Positions 45,386-53,012 of a DNA stretch of 53,012 bases are shown here, piece by piece. The translations under genes and the position numbers were made by a program. The DNA comes from Zoogloea sp. LCSB751 (GTDB lineage Bacteria; Pseudomonadota; Gammaproteobacteria; Burkholderiales; Rhodocyclaceae): contig NZ_MWUM01000032.1 in the NCBI RefSeq assembly GCF_002028455.1, positions 1-53,012 of the forward strand, written 5' to 3'. Under the pieces are notes generated by a model, which had not been told where the DNA came from, did no database searches, and saw only the letters and a list, made by a program, of their open reading frames with translations. Every line of letters starts with the position of its first letter. Positions within the stretch are counted from its first letter, which is position 1.

Positions 45386-46174
45386 ATGACACCGCGCACA
45401 CGCCTTTGCGGCACCTTGCTGGCCCTGCTCACCCACGGCCAGCCGGCCGGCAGCGCGCCGCCCCCGGCAGAACCAGGCGGCGGCCCGCTGACCGTCTGCC
45501 TCGCCGAAGCCACCCCCCCGTTCTCGGCCAGCAGCCTGCCGGACGGCGGCATCGACGCCGAACTGGCCCGCGCCGTCGCCGGGCAGCTCGGCCGGGAAGT
45601 CCGCCTGACATGGGTAAGCATCCCGAACCGCGGCGGGCTCGGCAAGGCCCTCGCGCAGAACCTCGCCGGCGGCGCCTGCGCGCTGTTTGCCGGCATTCCG
45701 GAAAGCGGCGGGCCCAACGAGGACCTGGCCGAGAAACGCCTGGCCGCCAGCACGCCCTACCTGGAAACCGGCTATGTACTGGTCGGAGCCCGCACGCCAG
45801 TCCGCAGCCTCGACGACGCCCGCCGGCTCGGCCGGATCGGGGTGGTCACCGCCACGCCGGCCGATCTGTACTTGTTCCAGCAGAACCTGCACCGCTTGCC
45901 CTACGGCGACAACGGCGCGCTGCTGGCCGCCCTTGCCGACGGCAGCGTGGACGCCGCCGCGCTGTGGCAGCCGGCCCTCGCCGAGGCCCGGCGGCGGGGC
46001 CAGGCGCAGGCGGTCGACGGCCTGGCGCTGCCCGAGGCCGGCCGCACCCGCTTCGTCTTCGCGCTGCGCCGCGGCGACCCGGCCCTGCTGGCCGACGTCA
46101 ATGCCGCGGTGGACAGCCTGCGCAGCGACGGCCGCCTCGCCGCCATCCTGAGGGCCCACGGCCTGGCGCCGTGA
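45386..46174 (+). CDS. xoxJ: XoxJ-like periplasmic binding protein
   Basis: Family 3-type periplasmic solute-binding protein of 262 residues, with a signal peptide (about 1-24) and binding fold segments VCLAEATPPFSASSLPDGGIDAELARAVAGQL, GIPESGGPNEDLAEKRLAASTPYLETGYVLV and the second lobe. The role is inferred from position: XoxJ/MxaJ proteins help mature or activate the PQQ dehydrogenase. Order here is F-J-G rather than the F-G-J of Methylobacterium. No ABC permease lies beside it, which supports an accessory role rather than import. Confidence 0.82.
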   Translation: MTPRTRLCGTLLALLTHGQPAGSAPPPAEPGGGPLTVCLAEATPPFSASSLPDGGIDAELARAVAGQLGREVRLTWVSIPNRGGLGKALAQNLAGGACALFAGIPESGGPNEDLAEKRLAASTPYLETGYVLVGARTPVRSLDDARRLGRIGVVTATPADLYLFQQNLHRLPYGDNGALLAALADGSVDAAALWQPALAEARRRGQAQAVDGLALPEAGRTRFVFALRRGDPALLADVNAAVDSLRSDGRLAAILRAHGLAP

Positions 46175-46206
46175 TCAAACTCCAACGATCCCCACACCAG
46201 AGAACC

Positions 46207-46686
46207 ATGACACACCCCACATCCCCCACGTCTATCACCGCCCGTGCCGTCCGGCAGCGGGCCTCCGCCATCGGCCTGTGCCTCACCCTCGGGCTCAGCG
46301 GCCTGGCCCACGCCTTTGGCGTGACGCCCGCAGGCGGCGCGCCCGCCGCCGCGTCGGCCAATCCCCTCGCCGGCAATGCCGGGGCCGCCCGCAAGGGCGA
46401 GGAGCTGTTCGGCCGCAACTGCCAGCAGTGCCACAACACCCGCGGCCACGGCGGCAAGTGCCCGCAGCTCGTGCGCGGCGCCTGGGCCCCCGGCGGCCCC
46501 AACTCCGACAAGTTCATGTTCGACACCATCTCCAAGGGCCGCCCCAACACCCAGATGGGCTCCTTCGGCATGGCCCTCGGCGAGGAGGAAATCTGGCAGA
46601 TCGTCACCTTCCTGCGCGAGGAAGCCGTACGCGTGAAGGCCGCAGCCCGCAAGGCGGGCGACGAAGACGATTCGAACTGGTACTGA
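46207..46686 (+). CDS. xoxG: XoxG-like cytochrome c
   Basis: Periplasmic c-type cytochrome of 159 residues with one haem motif CQQCH (C72, C75, H76). A signal peptide (about 1-36) and a Pro/Ala-rich stretch precede it. M117 or M122 (NTQMGSFGM) is the probable axial ligand. A cytochrome next to xoxF is the expected electron acceptor of the dehydrogenase. The gene lies 32 bp after xoxJ. No clear rho-independent terminator follows; the dyads downstream look like enhancer sites for aspA. Confidence 0.88.
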   Translation: MTHPTSPTSITARAVRQRASAIGLCLTLGLSGLAHAFGVTPAGGAPAAASANPLAGNAGAARKGEELFGRNCQQCHNTRGHGGKCPQLVRGAWAPGGPNSDKFMFDTISKGRPNTQMGSFGMALGEEEIWQIVTFLREEAVRVKAAARKAGDEDDSNWY

Positions 46687-46706
46687 GTCCCTCTCCCACA
46701 GCATCG

Positions 46707-46752
46707 TTCGGATTTCCGGATGCTTTTCCCGCCCCTTTTCCGGAAATCCGAA
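46707..46752 (+). promoter_or_regulatory. Paired enhancer-like sites upstream of aspA
   Basis: TTCGGATTTCCGGA (46707-46720) and its near mirror TCCGGAAATCCGAA (46739-46752) form a 15-bp perfect inverted repeat with a 20-bp loop. Each also fits TYCGGNNNNCCGRA. Centres are 32 bp apart, three helical turns, and about 137 and 105 bp upstream of the sigma-54-type promoter start. From memory, Pseudomonas AauR sites read TTCGGNNNNCCGAA and rhizobial DctD sites carry GCGGAAATCCGC. Confidence 0.7.
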
Positions 46753-46798
46753 CGCGCCCGCCAGCGGAGAAAACAAAACCCTTTAAAAACAGACCGAT

Positions 46799-46821
46799 AA
46801 AAACCCGGACTGCGGTCCGGG
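46799..46821 (-). terminator. Leftward terminator-like hairpin in the aspA promoter region
   Basis: CCCGGAC / GTCCGGG (46804-46810, 46815-46821) with a 4-nt loop is followed on the minus strand by five T (46799-46803). It ends just upstream of the -24 element. It would stop antisense transcripts, or could be structural. Confidence 0.45.
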
Positions 46822-46824
46822 CGG

Positions 46825-46840
46825 TGGCACAGCTCCTGCA
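46825..46840 (+). promoter_or_regulatory. Sigma-54-type promoter of aspA-dctA
   Basis: TGGCAC (-24, 46825-46830) and CTGCA (-12, 46836-46840) have GG and GC 10 bp apart, with one mismatch to TTGCA. The start would be near 46851, about 56 bp before aspA. A-rich DNA (46770-46803) lies between promoter and enhancer sites, as an integration-host-factor-type bend would require. Confidence 0.7.
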
Positions 46841-46906
46841 AATGAATGGGCACGACGGCCTCTCCACGGCCCGCCAAATCACATTCAAAAAGCACTGGAG
46901 ACACGT

Positions 46907-48328
<1,422 letters not shown>

Positions 48329-48362
48329 GCCGCCCTCCATTTCTGGAACCAAGGAGAACATC

Positions 48363-49661
48363 ATGAAAATGAACCGGCTGACGACCCTGATCGGGATCGC
48401 CCTGGTGCTCGGCATCATTGTCGGCTACGCCTGTAACACGCTGGCCGCCACCCCCGCCCAGGCCAAGGAAATCGCTTCTTACTTCGGCATCCTGACCGAC
48501 GTCTTCCTGCGCCTGATCAAGATGATCATCGCGCCGCTGGTCTTCGCGACCCTGGTCGCCGGCCTGGCCGGCATGGGCGACACCAAGACCGTCGGCCGCA
48601 TCGGCCTCAAGGCCCTCGGCTGGTTCGTCGGCGCCTCGTTCTGTTCGCTGCTGCTCGGCCTGGTCTTCGCCAACGTCCTGCAGCCCGGCACCGGCCTCAA
48701 CGTGCCGCTGCCGGAAGCCGGCGCCGCCACCAACCTGAAGACCAGCGCGCTGAACCTGAAGGACTTCATCACCCACGTCTTCCCGAAGAACATCTTCGAG
48801 GCGATGGCGGCCAATGAAATCCTGCAGATCCTGGTTTTCGCCGTCTTCTTCGGCACCGCCCTCGGCCACCTGCACAGCCAGACCGCGCGCAGCCTGGTAT
48901 GCACCATGGAAGAAGTCGTCCATGTGATGCTCAAGGTCACCGACTACGTGATGCGCTTCGCCCCGGTCGGCGTGTTCGGCGCCGTCGCCGGTGCCATCAC
49001 CACCAACGGCCTGGGCATGCTGCTCGTCTTCGGCAAGCTGCTGCTCAGCTTCTACGCCGCGCTGGCCGCCCTGTGGCTGGTGCTGATCGCCGCCGGCTAC
49101 TTCGTGCTCGGCAAGGAGATCTTCCGCCTGCTCAAGCTGATCCGCGGCCCGATGCTGGTCGGCTTCTCGACCGCCTCCAGCGAATCGGTCTATCCGAAGC
49201 TGATGGAACAGCTCGAGAAGTTCGGCATCAAGAACCGCGTCACCAGCTTCGTGCTGCCGCTGGGCTACTCCTTCAACCTCGACGGCTCGATGATCTACAC
49301 CACCTTCGCCGCGCTGTTCGTCGCCCAGGCCTACGGCATCGAGATGAGCCTGACCACGCAGATCACCATGCTGCTGGTACTGATGGTGTCCTCCAAGGGC
49401 ATCGCCGGCGTGCCGCGTGCCTCGCTGGTCGTCGTTGCCGCCGTGCTGCCGATGTTCAACCTGCCGGAAGCCGGGCTGCTGCTGGTGCTGGGCATCGACC
49501 ACTTCCTCGACATGGGCCGCACCGTCACCAACGTGCTCGGCAACGCCATCGCCACCAGCGTCGTCGCCAAGTGGGAAAACGCCATCGTCCCGGTCGATGA
49601 GGCCTTCGACGACGAAGACGAAGCCCTGCCGGTCGACGACGGCGTTCCCGCCACGGTCTGA
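48363..49661 (+). CDS. dctA: C4-dicarboxylate/amino-acid:cation symporter (DAACS)
   Basis: Inner-membrane symporter of 432 residues with about eight membrane segments and two hairpins. Family motifs are SSKGIAGVPRAS (HP2-like), the TM7 NLDGSMIYTTFAA (N-x-D-G), and RTVTNVLGNAIAT in TM8. The 'RLIKMIIAPLVFATL' segment is typical. Substrate is C4-dicarboxylate, aspartate or glutamate; aspA next to it makes aspartate or fumarate-type acids most likely. AAGGAGAAC precedes the ATG. An acidic C-terminal tail (DDEDEALPVDDG) is cytoplasmic. Confidence 0.9.
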   Translation: MKMNRLTTLIGIALVLGIIVGYACNTLAATPAQAKEIASYFGILTDVFLRLIKMIIAPLVFATLVAGLAGMGDTKTVGRIGLKALGWFVGASFCSLLLGLVFANVLQPGTGLNVPLPEAGAATNLKTSALNLKDFITHVFPKNIFEAMAANEILQILVFAVFFGTALGHLHSQTARSLVCTMEEVVHVMLKVTDYVMRFAPVGVFGAVAGAITTNGLGMLLVFGKLLLSFYAALAALWLVLIAAGYFVLGKEIFRLLKLIRGPMLVGFSTASSESVYPKLMEQLEKFGIKNRVTSFVLPLGYSFNLDGSMIYTTFAALFVAQAYGIEMSLTTQITMLLVLMVSSKGIAGVPRASLVVVAAVLPMFNLPEAGLLLVLGIDHFLDMGRTVTNVLGNAIATSVVAKWENAIVPVDEAFDDEDEALPVDDGVPATV

Positions 49662-49680
49662 TCGCCACTCATCGCCCCAC

Positions 49681-49763
49681 ACAGCCTTATGGCTGTTGGG
49701 GCGAATTCATTCGCCCTCGGTAAGTCGATTCACCTCGACGGGCGAATGAATTCGCCCCAACGG
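49681..49763. repeat. Nested palindromic repeat after dctA
   Basis: A 22-bp perfect inverted repeat (49696-49717 with 49741-49762) flanks a 23-bp spacer that itself folds (GTCGA-TTCACC-TCGAC). Each arm is also a palindrome around GGGCGAAT-ATTCGCCC. A smaller ACAGCC-TTAT-GGCTGT hairpin (49682-49697) precedes it. One arm shares 15 bases with 22289-22303, so it is a dispersed element, and it could end dctA transcripts. Confidence 0.7.
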
Positions 49764-49810
49764 TAAATTCCAGCCGTAGCTCTCCGCCCCGGCAAAACAG
49801 CCCTTCCCCC

Positions 49811-50566
49811 ATGTCCCTCGAACTCCTGCTGCTCGGCAGCGTGGCCTTCTTCGCCGGAGCGGTCGATGCCGTGGTCGGCGGCGGCGGCCTGATCCAGATC
49901 CCGGTCCTGCTCGGCCACTTTCCGCAGGTGCCCATCCCGCCCCTGTTCGGCACCAACAAGCTGTCGAGCATCGCCGGCACCGGTGCGTCCCTGTGGCAGT
50001 ACGCGCGGACGGTGCGGATTCCGTGGTTCGTCGTGCTGCCGGCGGCCCTCGCCGCACTGGCCGGCGCCTGGCTCGGCGCCGCGGTGGTGGCCTGGCTGCC
50101 CCGCGAGGCGATGCGCCCATTGGTGATGGTGCTGATGCTGGCGGTGGCCATCTACACCTTCCGCCGCAAGGAACTCGGCCACGTGCCGACCCGCGAACTG
50201 CGCCCGTCCGACCGCTGGCGCGCCGCCGCCTTCGGCGCCGCGATCGGCTTCTACGACGGCTTCTTCGGCCCCGGCACCGGCAGCTTCCTGATCTTCGGCT
50301 TCGTACGCCTGTTCGGCATGGACTTCCTGCGCGCCTCGGCCAGCGCCAAGCTGGTCAACGTCGCCACCAACCTGTCCGCCATCGCCTTCTTCGCCAGCCA
50401 CGGCCCGCTGCTGTGGGGCATCGGGCTGACGATGGCGGTGTGCAACCTGGCCGGCGCCCAGGTCGGCACTCGGCTGGCCGTTCGCCACGGCAGCGGCTTC
50501 GTGCGCAAGGCCTTCCTGGCGGTGGTAACGGTGCTGATCGGCAAGCTGGGCTGGGAGATTATCTAG
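49811..50566 (+). CDS. TSUP (TauE/SafE) family permease
   Basis: Inner-membrane protein of 251 residues with about eight hydrophobic segments. The repeats begin VAFFAGAVDAVVGGGGLIQIPVLL and GAAIGFYDGFFGPGTGSFLIFGFVRLFG, the two conserved GxG-containing halves of the TauE/SafE/YfcA family. Family members export sulfite, sulfoacetate or other small anions, or have unknown cargo. No ribosome-binding site is clear before the ATG. No sulfur gene lies beside it, so no substrate is proposed. Confidence 0.88.
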   Translation: MSLELLLLGSVAFFAGAVDAVVGGGGLIQIPVLLGHFPQVPIPPLFGTNKLSSIAGTGASLWQYARTVRIPWFVVLPAALAALAGAWLGAAVVAWLPREAMRPLVMVLMLAVAIYTFRRKELGHVPTRELRPSDRWRAAAFGAAIGFYDGFFGPGTGSFLIFGFVRLFGMDFLRASASAKLVNVATNLSAIAFFASHGPLLWGIGLTMAVCNLAGAQVGTRLAVRHGSGFVRKAFLAVVTVLIGKLGWEII

Positions 50567-50620
50567 GGCAAGCCGGCAGTCAGCACAAAGGATGCGGCAA
50601 TCAGTCGCAATCCATGCATT

Positions 50621-50670
50621 CCGCAAGTTTTTAGAATCGCGGCCCTTGCCACGACTCTAAGAACTTGCGG
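50621..50670. promoter_or_regulatory. Imperfect inverted repeat before the TonB receptor
   Basis: CCGCAAGTTTTTAG (50621-50634) and CTAAGAACTTGCGG (50657-50670) form a long dyad with one G-T pair, and the pairing continues with TCG/CGA after a mismatch. The right arm ends 9 bp before the ATG. A TAGAAT at 50632-50637 overlaps the left arm and could be a -10. No Fur-box-like GATAAT repeat is seen. Confidence 0.55.
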
Positions 50671-50679
50671 AAACTGCTC

Positions 50680-52824
50680 ATGCCCAAGCCCCTCAATCTT
50701 GCGCTCCTCATGGGTGCGCTCCAGGCGGGTGTCGCTGCGGCCTCACCCGATTCTGTTCCAGCCACTGCCAAGGCGCTGCCTGAGGTTTTGGTGGAAGCCA
50801 GCCGCGCGGAATCGTATCGGGCGGAAACCACAACCGTTGCAGGGAAACTGCCTCAATCCATCCGGGAGATTCCAAACTCGGTCTCGGTGCTGACCCGTCA
50901 GCAGATGGACGACCAGAACATGGTCACCCCCTGGGATGCGCTTTCCCAGATCACCGGCGTCCAGGCGGTCGCCAACGACATCACCCAGGGACAGTTCCAT
51001 TCCCGGGGTGGCGCGCTCGAGGTCCAGCACGACGGCCTGCCCTCCACCTTGCCTCTTTCCGGGTACCAACAGTTCGATCTCGGACTATATGAACGCATCG
51101 AGGTCATGCGCGGTCCGTCCGGTCTGCTGCAAGGTTCAGGCTCGTTCTCCGGGACGGTGAACTTTGTGCGCAAACGCCCCACTGCAGACCTCACGGCATC
51201 GGCCCTCGCATCCTATGGATCCTGGACCAATCGGCGGCTGGAGGCGGACGTGAGCGGTGCGCTCAACGCGGATCGCAGCCTGCGTGCCCGGGGCGTGTTG
51301 TCAGGCATAGACCGGGACTTCGTCTTCAACCGCATCCATGACAAGAAGTGGATGGGCTACCTCACGCTGGACTACGACTTTTCCCGAGCAACAACCCTCA
51401 ACCTTTTTGTCGCCAATCTCACCAACGATTCGACCGGCTTTTCAGGATTACCCACTTACACGGATGGCCGACAGCTGTCGGTTCCACGCAGCTTCAATCC
51501 TTACCCGGACTGGAATCGCATTGAATGGGATACGACCGATATCGGGCTCGATCTCACCCATCGCTTCGCCAACCGCTGGACGGCGTCGCTCAGGCTGATG
51601 CGCCGGGATCAGAGTCAATTCTTCAAGGACGGCTATGCAACAGCCGGGGTTGACCCAGCCAGCGGGCGGATCGCCAGCTATGCGCGCAGGGAGTTCATGT
51701 ACGACTACGTGCATGAGGCCGTGGATACCTTTGCCGGCGGTCCGTTCATGCTCCTGGGACGGGAACATAGCGTGCTCGTGGGCGCCAACTTCAGCAGTTT
51801 CGACAGCCGCGGACGAGGCGCCAATCCGAATTCGCCGGGTAGTTCGGGGCTGACCGTAACGAATGTGCTCCTCGCCGATCCCCCCCTGGTTGCGGAGCCC
51901 GCCGTAAGCTATCGAACCGGCAGTCACAACGTAACGACCCAAAGCGGTGTTTACGGGCGCCTCAGCCTTAATCTCGCAGACCCGCTCCGCCTGATCCTCG
52001 GCGGACGTTTTTCGGACTACACCAGCAAATCCCGCACCACGGCCCCCAATCCAGCGCCAACGGATTGGTCCCGCGGCGCCAACGCAGAAGGTCAATTCAC
52101 GCCTTACGCAGGCTTCACCTGGGACGTCAGCCGAGCGCTCACTTTATATGCGAGCTATGCGGACATTTTCGTTCCCCAGACCCAGACGCGCGTGGACAAC
52201 AGCGTGCTGGACCCACGCGTAGGACGACAATATGAAGTGGGCGCCAAAACCAGTCTGCTCAATGACCGGCTGAGCGTGACGGCATCGGTGTTCAACATCC
52301 GGGACACCAACCGGGCGCTGGCCGACTCCGACAATCCCGGCTATTACACAGCCGCGGGCCAGCTGGAGAGCAAGGGGCGGGAAATCGAAATGGCGGGGCA
52401 GATCACGCCGCGCTGGGATGTCTCCGCGGGATACACCTGGATGGACACCCGCTGGGTGCACAATGGGACGAGCACCGGCCAGCCCATCAGCTTCTGGTAC
52501 CCCAAGGAGTTGCTCAAACTCTGGACCCGCTACCGGTTTGCGGATAACAGCCCACTCAGGGGATTCAGCCTTGGGCTTGGCATGCAAGGTCAGGGAACCA
52601 GTGCCAGCGGCGCGCCCAGCCCCACGATCGCCGCCCGCACTCAAAACGCCTACACGGTCTACCGGGTGCAACTCGGCTACGACATCGACAAGACCTGGTC
52701 GGCCACGCTGGACATCAACAATCTTTTCGACAGCCACTATTACACCCGCCTGGGGGGCACCAACACTTACAACTTCTACGGCGATCCCCGCAACTTCGTC
52801 ATCACGCTTCGCGCCCGCTACTGA
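50680..52824 (+). CDS. TonB-dependent siderophore-type receptor
   Basis: Outer-membrane receptor of 714 residues. A signal peptide (1-22, ALQAGVAAAS) precedes a TonB-box-like stretch (LPEVLVEASR), then a plug domain (SIREIPNSVSVLTRQQMDDQNMV... YERIEVMRGPSGLLQGSGS...GGT-less FVRKRP), then the 22-strand barrel ending in the C-terminal aromatic ITLRARY. It resembles siderophore receptors such as FhuE/FpvA-like proteins. Codon use is less G/C-ending than in neighbours, which suggests transfer. The ATG at 50680 is chosen; TTG 50665 is upstream in frame. Confidence 0.92.
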   Translation: MPKPLNLALLMGALQAGVAAASPDSVPATAKALPEVLVEASRAESYRAETTTVAGKLPQSIREIPNSVSVLTRQQMDDQNMVTPWDALSQITGVQAVANDITQGQFHSRGGALEVQHDGLPSTLPLSGYQQFDLGLYERIEVMRGPSGLLQGSGSFSGTVNFVRKRPTADLTASALASYGSWTNRRLEADVSGALNADRSLRARGVLSGIDRDFVFNRIHDKKWMGYLTLDYDFSRATTLNLFVANLTNDSTGFSGLPTYTDGRQLSVPRSFNPYPDWNRIEWDTTDIGLDLTHRFANRWTASLRLMRRDQSQFFKDGYATAGVDPASGRIASYARREFMYDYVHEAVDTFAGGPFMLLGREHSVLVGANFSSFDSRGRGANPNSPGSSGLTVTNVLLADPPLVAEPAVSYRTGSHNVTTQSGVYGRLSLNLADPLRLILGGRFSDYTSKSRTTAPNPAPTDWSRGANAEGQFTPYAGFTWDVSRALTLYASYADIFVPQTQTRVDNSVLDPRVGRQYEVGAKTSLLNDRLSVTASVFNIRDTNRALADSDNPGYYTAAGQLESKGREIEMAGQITPRWDVSAGYTWMDTRWVHNGTSTGQPISFWYPKELLKLWTRYRFADNSPLRGFSLGLGMQGQGTSASGAPSPTIAARTQNAYTVYRVQLGYDIDKTWSATLDINNLFDSHYYTRLGGTNTYNFYGDPRNFVITLRARY

Positions 52825-52878
52825 GCATCCGCCCCACCTACCGCGACAACGGCAGCCGGGGCAGATAACGCAAGCGAC
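52825..52878. other. Short gap before thiC
   Basis: 54 bp between convergent genes. No strong hairpin with a T tract is present. Confidence 0.3.
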
Positions 52879-53012
52879 TCACACCTTCCGGTAAATCTCC
52901 GCGCCACTCTTCACGAACTCGACGGCCTTGGTTTCCATGCCCTTGCTGAGGGCCTCATCCTCGCCGATGCCCTGCTTCGCCGCGAAGTCGCGCACGTCCT
53001 GGGTAATCTTCA
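52879..53012 (-). CDS. thiC: Phosphomethylpyrimidine synthase, C-terminus only
   Basis: The minus strand holds the last 44 codons of ThiC, running off the window. The residues KITQDVRDFAAKQGIGEDEA and a following GMETKAVEFVKSGAEIYRKV match the ThiC C-terminus, just after the Fe-S cysteine segment of this radical SAM enzyme. ThiC makes the pyrimidine of thiamine from AIR. Any TPP riboswitch would be beyond the right edge. The stop TGA is at 52879-52881. Confidence 0.85.
   Translation of the reverse strand, partial: KITQDVRDFAAKQGIGEDEALSKGMETKAVEFVKSGAEIYRKV

Noticed and set aside
43999..45753. 584-codon open frame opposite xoxF
   Set aside because: It is a shadow frame; xoxF has signal peptide, ribosome-binding site and all active-site motifs.
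46705..46754. The 15-bp inverted repeat as xoxG terminator
   Set aside because: The loop is 20 nt and no T tract follows. The sequence and spacing to the sigma-54 promoter fit enhancer sites better.
50567..50679. Fur box before the TonB receptor
   Set aside because: No GATAAT-type 19-bp repeat could be found in the upstream 113 bp.

Overview
The window is chromosomal DNA, rich in G+C, from a betaproteobacterium; the gene set and order (rplM-rpsI-argC-erpA, queG/tsaE/amiC, nudJ-mnmA, a xoxFJG-type PQQ alcohol dehydrogenase cluster, a FimV-like protein, FHA/PP2C signalling genes) suggest Rhodocyclales, something like Azospira/Dechlorosoma or a relative. This placement is inference from protein content only. 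No tRNA gene, insertion sequence, prophage or CRISPR array was seen.

Layout. 1-6 kb, leftward: an rRNA-type promoter pointing off the left edge, then tyrS, erpA, argC and rpsI/rplM. A candidate ~100-nt small RNA with two anti-Shine-Dalgarno motifs sits just upstream of the rplM promoter. 4.4-14.9 kb: OsmC-like protein, coq7, a CNP1-like lipoprotein, a CBS protein, rppH, proS, a lytic transglycosylase, the overlapping nudJ-(secreted unknown)-mnmA operon, ilvE, a zinc-finger protein, a SnoaL-like protein and a YheT-like hydrolase. 15-25 kb: phosphomannomutase/phosphoglucomutase, a membrane PAS-PAS-GGDEF diguanylate cyclase, alaS, cobalamin adenosyltransferase, and the leftward queG-(FeeM-like N-acyltransferase)-murI group. 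25-32.6 kb: tsaE-amiC rightward, then a leftward run terC-PP2C-FHA-class II cyclic-nucleotide phosphodiesterase-GAF/secretion ATPase that looks like a signalling operon. 32.7-35.6 kb: sucCD and a DUF2889 gene. 35.8-43 kb: fimV-like, nif3-like, a DegS/DegQ-type protease, an MFS transporter, a phosphoesterase and an erythrose-4-phosphate dehydrogenase-like gene.

43.3-49.7 kb holds two neighbouring metabolic operons, each with a sigma-54-type promoter and a pair of upstream enhancer-like palindromes. xoxF-xoxJ-xoxG encode a periplasmic PQQ alcohol dehydrogenase with the lanthanide-type DYD motif, a periplasmic binding protein and a cytochrome c. aspA-dctA encode aspartase and a C4-dicarboxylate symporter, and the enhancer sites resemble those of acidic-amino-acid/C4-dicarboxylate response regulators. 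The window ends with a TauE/SafE-type exporter, a TonB-dependent siderophore-type receptor of visibly different codon use, and the 3' end of thiC.

The most promising items for new biology are the double anti-SD small RNA at 4.05-4.16 kb with two mutually exclusive hairpins, the two sigma-54/enhancer regions, the terC-PP2C-FHA-PDE-ATPase operon without a kinase, and the FeeM-like synthase between queG and murI.
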